Part shown: positions 19,109 through 22,402 of the stretch, in pieces
How positions within the stretch are numbered: position 1 is the first letter of the stretch
How the letters are laid out: each line of letters opens with the position of its first letter
Assembly (NCBI GenBank): GCA_000320545.1
Contig: ADNK01001628.1
Span: 1 to 22,402, forward strand
Source: Bigelowiella natans CCMP2755
Taxonomy: Eukaryota > Cercozoa > Chlorarachniophyceae
DNA length: 22,402 nt
Direction of reading: 5' to 3'
Notes under the pieces: generated by a model
Databases searched by the model: none
The model's input: only the letters and a program-made list of their open reading frames with translations
Told to the model about the DNA's origin: nothing
Made by a program: the position numbers and the translations under genes

Positions 19109-21232
19109 ATGCGGCAGCAGGCCAGAGGGGTACCCCACGGAGCGCTCCTCCCGCTCCTCCTCGCCTCCCTCATTCTCCTCTTGATCATAGGGCAGCAACG
19201 TGGCGTTGAAACATGGAATAGTCTTGGGGCTGCGGTCTCTCCCTCGAGATGTCGCCAAGTAATAAGCAGGAGCTTGATCCCTTCAGTACCGCTAACGAGC
19301 AGCTCTCAGCCTTGCCTGTGGCACCGCGAAAGACGCCATTCGCGTCCCCGCCGCGAATTGTGGCGTTCGTTCTCCGCTACTCCCCTCCCTTCGCAAGACG
19401 GCGGCGTGCTCAAGGAGGGCGACTACGTGGAAGTTTTCGGAATGAAAAGGCTCAAGAACTGGGAAGGCAAGCGTGGCCGCGTAGTCGGCCAGGACGCCGG
19501 TTCCACCAAAATTATGGTGAAATTCCCGGATGAAGATGGCGCTCTAGCCATGAAGCCTGATATTCTAAGACGGGTTGCCGCGGAGACCGCCTTGTCCAAC
19601 AACGCCGCTGCTGCGACTACGAGCACAGCCTCCTCCCTTGATAGCAAAGTGGATGATGAGGCCAGAACTCGGTTGGCGACAGACGTCGAGCTTCAGGTGG
19701 GAGACCGCGCGGAGATAGTTGGAATGAAGAGGCTGAAGAAGTATCAAGGAAAGGTTGGAACTGTGGAGGAGATACTCGATAACGGGCGTGTGAAACTTGT
19801 GATTAGCGGTGAGCCTGAGCCTTTGATGATAAAGACAGAAGTCCTGGCGAAGGTCATGCCGCCAACGCTGCCCCCAGGAACTGTCGAGCTTGAGGAAGGC
19901 GTCTATCTACTTGGAATCGCACACGATGATCCCAATAGCGTAGCATCGGCAAGGGAGATTGTAAAGAGCCTGCAGCCTGACAACGTGATGGTGGAGCTCT
20001 GCTGGGAACGCGTGCCATTGCTAATGGACCCTCCCATGCCTCCAGGACCCACCACCTTATTCAAGTGTTCTGATGTAAAATTCGAGTTTCTCCCAGGACC
20101 AAGGCCAGCGAGTGTTCCGACCGAGGACGTGCTCCGATCGCAGTACACCACTGTCGCCCCGGGGAGGGTGTTTCGAGGCTCTGAGGTGATCGAGGATGCG
20201 AAGAAACTCGCGCAAAGCCGACTCTTCCGCAGGGTTATCCCAATATTCTCCCCACCAGAGTCGGGAACGATGCCGTCGTTTCTTCCCTCCGAGCCTAGCG
20301 AGCAATTCGCGACACAGGTCAATCCGGTCGGGCCTCTCACCTGGCGGCTCGAGACGGCTGCAGTGCCTGATGATGGCCTCCAGCAAAAAATCCATGGACT
20401 ACACACCTACGTGTTTCGGGACATTGCGCACGCGGTTTTGCAAAAAAACGCCGAGAAAAACGGTATCGAGCTGCCTCCGGCCATGGCAGATAGACCTCCC
20501 GTTGAGTATGAGGAGGACGACGTATCCGGCGAGGTGGTTACTTCCGACGGAGGGGTGGGAGGAAATGCCAACCAGGAAAGCGAGGAAATGAGTTCTGACG
20601 AGCTAGCTGATGCCGTGGTAGACCCTTGGATGCAAATGCAGAAGCTGGCGCAGCAGCGAGCAGGGGTCGTCCCCGGAGAGGCCTACAGGACGGCAATGAG
20701 CGAGGCTCTCCGTCTTGGAAATACCAAGAGGATTGTCCTTGGAGACCAACCGCAGTACGTTACGAGAACACGTCTTGGGGAGTTTACATCGACTCTTAGC
20801 GAGGAGGAAGCAGCGCAGCCGGTGGTTGACCAAATTGCGATCGCAACGATGGATGTGGAAAAGAAGCAGGAGCTCATGAAGGAGTACATCGATAACATCG
20901 CCTCGGGGGAGACGGACGTGAGTGATGAGGACTGGGAACATCCAATCCTCAAGGAGAGAGATGAGTATATGACTTCTGTGCTGCGCTCGATCGTTGCGGG
21001 CGAGAATGACGGAAACGTTCCCTTTGTCCCCGTGTTCTCCAAGCCAGATTTGCCAGCGGGTATAACGAGGGATGGGGGAGCTGAGCAGCAGGATCAGTAC
21101 TCGTTCGAATTCTTCCCCTCAAATGGCTTTCAGAGCTCAGCGAGTGGCGCTGAGAAGACAGTTGCAATAGTCGGCGCAAATCACATTCCGGGGATTCGAA
21201 GGCTATGGAGAGAATATCGGAACAAGGAGTGA
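19109..21232 (+). CDS. Plastid-type TraB family protein with tandem SH3-like repeats, 707 residues
   Basis: An uninterrupted reading frame, unusual beside its intron-rich neighbours. Residues 11-28 form a signal-peptide core (GALLPLLLASLILLLIIG), followed to about 92 by a basic, Ser-rich stretch with few acidic residues; together they look like a two-part presequence for a complex plastid. Two related domains of about 55 residues follow, at 101-156 and 195-250. Each has GD, then GMKRLK, then G-K-x-G-x-V, and ends in a K-P/T-E/D-x-L element, like an SH3/KOW barrel. The TraB/PrgY-type domain occupies about 258-700: EEGVYLLGIAHDD near its start, DNVMVELCWERVPLL next, and VAIVGANHIPGI close to the C-terminus. 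The usual GTxH is GIAH here. An acidic, low-complexity stretch lies near 475-510. TraB-family proteins are putative membrane-associated hydrolases of unclear substrate; I infer plastid location only from the presequence. Confidence 0.88.
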   Translation: MRQQARGVPHGALLPLLLASLILLLIIGQQRGVETWNSLGAAVSPSRCRQVISRSLIPSVPLTSSSQPCLWHRERRHSRPRRELWRSFSATPLPSQDGGVLKEGDYVEVFGMKRLKNWEGKRGRVVGQDAGSTKIMVKFPDEDGALAMKPDILRRVAAETALSNNAAAATTSTASSLDSKVDDEARTRLATDVELQVGDRAEIVGMKRLKKYQGKVGTVEEILDNGRVKLVISGEPEPLMIKTEVLAKVMPPTLPPGTVELEEGVYLLGIAHDDPNSVASAREIVKSLQPDNVMVELCWERVPLLMDPPMPPGPTTLFKCSDVKFEFLPGPRPASVPTEDVLRSQYTTVAPGRVFRGSEVIEDAKKLAQSRLFRRVIPIFSPPESGTMPSFLPSEPSEQFATQVNPVGPLTWRLETAAVPDDGLQQKIHGLHTYVFRDIAHAVLQKNAEKNGIELPPAMADRPPVEYEEDDVSGEVVTSDGGVGGNANQESEEMSSDELADAVVDPWMQMQKLAQQRAGVVPGEAYRTAMSEALRLGNTKRIVLGDQPQYVTRTRLGEFTSTLSEEEAAQPVVDQIAIATMDVEKKQELMKEYIDNIASGETDVSDEDWEHPILKERDEYMTSVLRSIVAGENDGNVPFVPVFSKPDLPAGITRDGGAEQQDQYSFEFFPSNGFQSSASGAEKTVAIVGANHIPGIRRLWREYRNKE

Positions 21233-22402
21233 TCGTCGTAGTCGCTACACCGTATACGAGCAGCGTCAAGATGTACACGACCACAATTTTATCATTGTTT
21301 TAAGATCATAAAAAGAACAAAGAGTATCGTAGACTCGAGCTCAGTACTTATTGGTACGTTAGCAGTGCGTCACCATCCCTTGATAAGCTATATTTAGCAT
21401 AGCGTTATTTAGCACTTAGCCAAAAGCTTACGCGCTACATGATGTGAATGATGGCTCTCGTCTATGCACATATCGTCTGAACAATGCAGTGAGCATCACA
21501 GCAGCTCGTACCTGCTAACGCCAACATTCGGTGTTTGCGTGTTCGTGTGTATATGTGATGTGATCAGGCACTTGTAGCAGGCGCGCGGGCACAAATAGCC
21601 ATCCTTTGTTAATTAACGTTTCATGTGTGCGATGCATGCAAGCAGGGCTGATTATTTAATTATTTTAAACGCTGTCGCCGCAGCTTTATTGCATGTAGTT
21701 ACATTAGGATGAATGAATTTGAAAAATTGTAATCATTTCATCACGTCCCTCTCACATACATGTGCAATGCAAGCATGCTATTAGATCATTGCTGCAATTT
21801 TCATTAACAATGTAGCTAATGCAATGTCACAGCGTGGTACACAGCATGTAGATGCACGTGCGCACGCATGCTCTGGCGACGGCAGTCTAGCACCATTCAT
21901 GGCGCCACCCGTTCGCACGGCGTAATGATCATCATAGCGTACATTGCATACATAGCTAGATAGCCAGATGCACGCACGCTGGAGCGGCACTTATCATGAA
22001 TGCATGCTAGCATGTACACATGTACACTACACTACGATACTAGCACCGCAGCATGTGCCAATCTCGCAATAGCTGCCTAATCTGCTGATGCAATGAGACG
22101 CTTGTGAAAAAAATAAATGCTTTTTGTGACATTGTAGGGTGTATGCTGCTATGACTATAAGCTAAGCCAGGCGCTCGATCGGCACATAGTGTAGCCACGC
22201 ACCACGTCTATTCGTTAGTAGTGTAAATGAGCATCATGCATGCACGGTCCAATCCGCACAACTGTACATACAGCCTCTCTTTTTTCTTGCAGGCGATAGC
22301 GAAATCGACTACATAATCAATTTGATATCCGATTGGCATTGGTTTTTTGAAGGAAGAAGAATACCATCATGCATGATTGCTTATTAACTCGTGAGTAGCA
22401 GG
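21233..22402. other. 3-prime intergenic region with self-complementary words
   Basis: No coding gene is supported. It follows the TraB stop codon. From about 21400 to 22260 it is dense in GCATGC, TGCATG, CTAG and CAATG words, for example 21633-21640, 21771-21778 and 22240-22248. CATGCTAGCATG at 22003-22014 is a perfect 12-bp palindrome whose first 11 bases also occur at 11908-11918. Confidence 0.6.
22293..22390 (+). other. Possible noncoding or terminal exon of the next gene
   Basis: A strong acceptor (CTCTCTTTTTTCTTGCAG) ends at 22292, and a consensus donor (GTGAGT) begins at 22391. Only one frame is open through most of it, starting GDSEIDYIINL if the upstream exon supplies a G, and it stops at 22385-22387, just before the donor. 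It could be a UTR exon of a gene to the right, or chance. Confidence 0.25.

Noticed and set aside
18706-19258. ORFs on both strands in the aquaporin/TraB gap
   Set aside because: Low information, no recognisable motif, no phase link to either gene.

Overview
The window is nuclear DNA from an intron-rich microbial eukaryote. Coding sequence is broken by GT-AG introns, mostly about 50 to 340 bp, and nearly every longer intron carries a microsatellite (GAT/TCA, CTA/GTA, TC/GA, TG or AT tracts, or a G/C homopolymer). One protein carries what looks like a two-part plastid presequence (signal peptide, then a basic Ser/Arg-rich stretch). This points to an alga with a complex (secondary) plastid such as a chlorarachniophyte, cryptophyte or stramenopile; the sequence alone does not let me choose between them. 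No bacterial operon, transposon, CRISPR array or RNA gene could be supported.

Layout. (1) About 4-2752, plus: 3-prime part of a gene for an unrecognised two-helix membrane protein. (2) 3667-10310, minus: a 15-exon gene for a protein of about 1,246 residues with an N-terminal C2 domain and a C-terminal PX domain. (3) 10487-11564, plus: a six-exon Rab-type GTPase of 225 residues that shares a 176-bp divergent promoter gap with (2). (4) 12333-18618, minus: a gene of about 25 exons encoding two fused aquaporin (MIP) units. The first unit lacks TM5 and the second NPA loop; the second unit is complete. (5) 19109-21232, plus: an uninterrupted 707-residue TraB-family protein with a presequence and two tandem SH3/KOW-like repeats.

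The exon models for genes 2 to 4 were built by hand from splice sites, reading phase and family resemblance. Almost all junctions agree in phase; the exceptions are stated in the entries. Both the C2/PX protein and the Rab would act at membranes in trafficking, so their head-to-head arrangement makes functional sense.

The sequence beyond 3-prime ends (2753-3666, 11565-12332, 21233-22402) has a distinctive vocabulary of short self-complementary words (GCATGC, TGCATG, CTAG, CAATG) and shares exact 11-14-mers between distant sites. The two divergent promoter gaps do not look like this. That dispersed 3-prime signature and the fused, half-deleted aquaporin are the most unusual things here.
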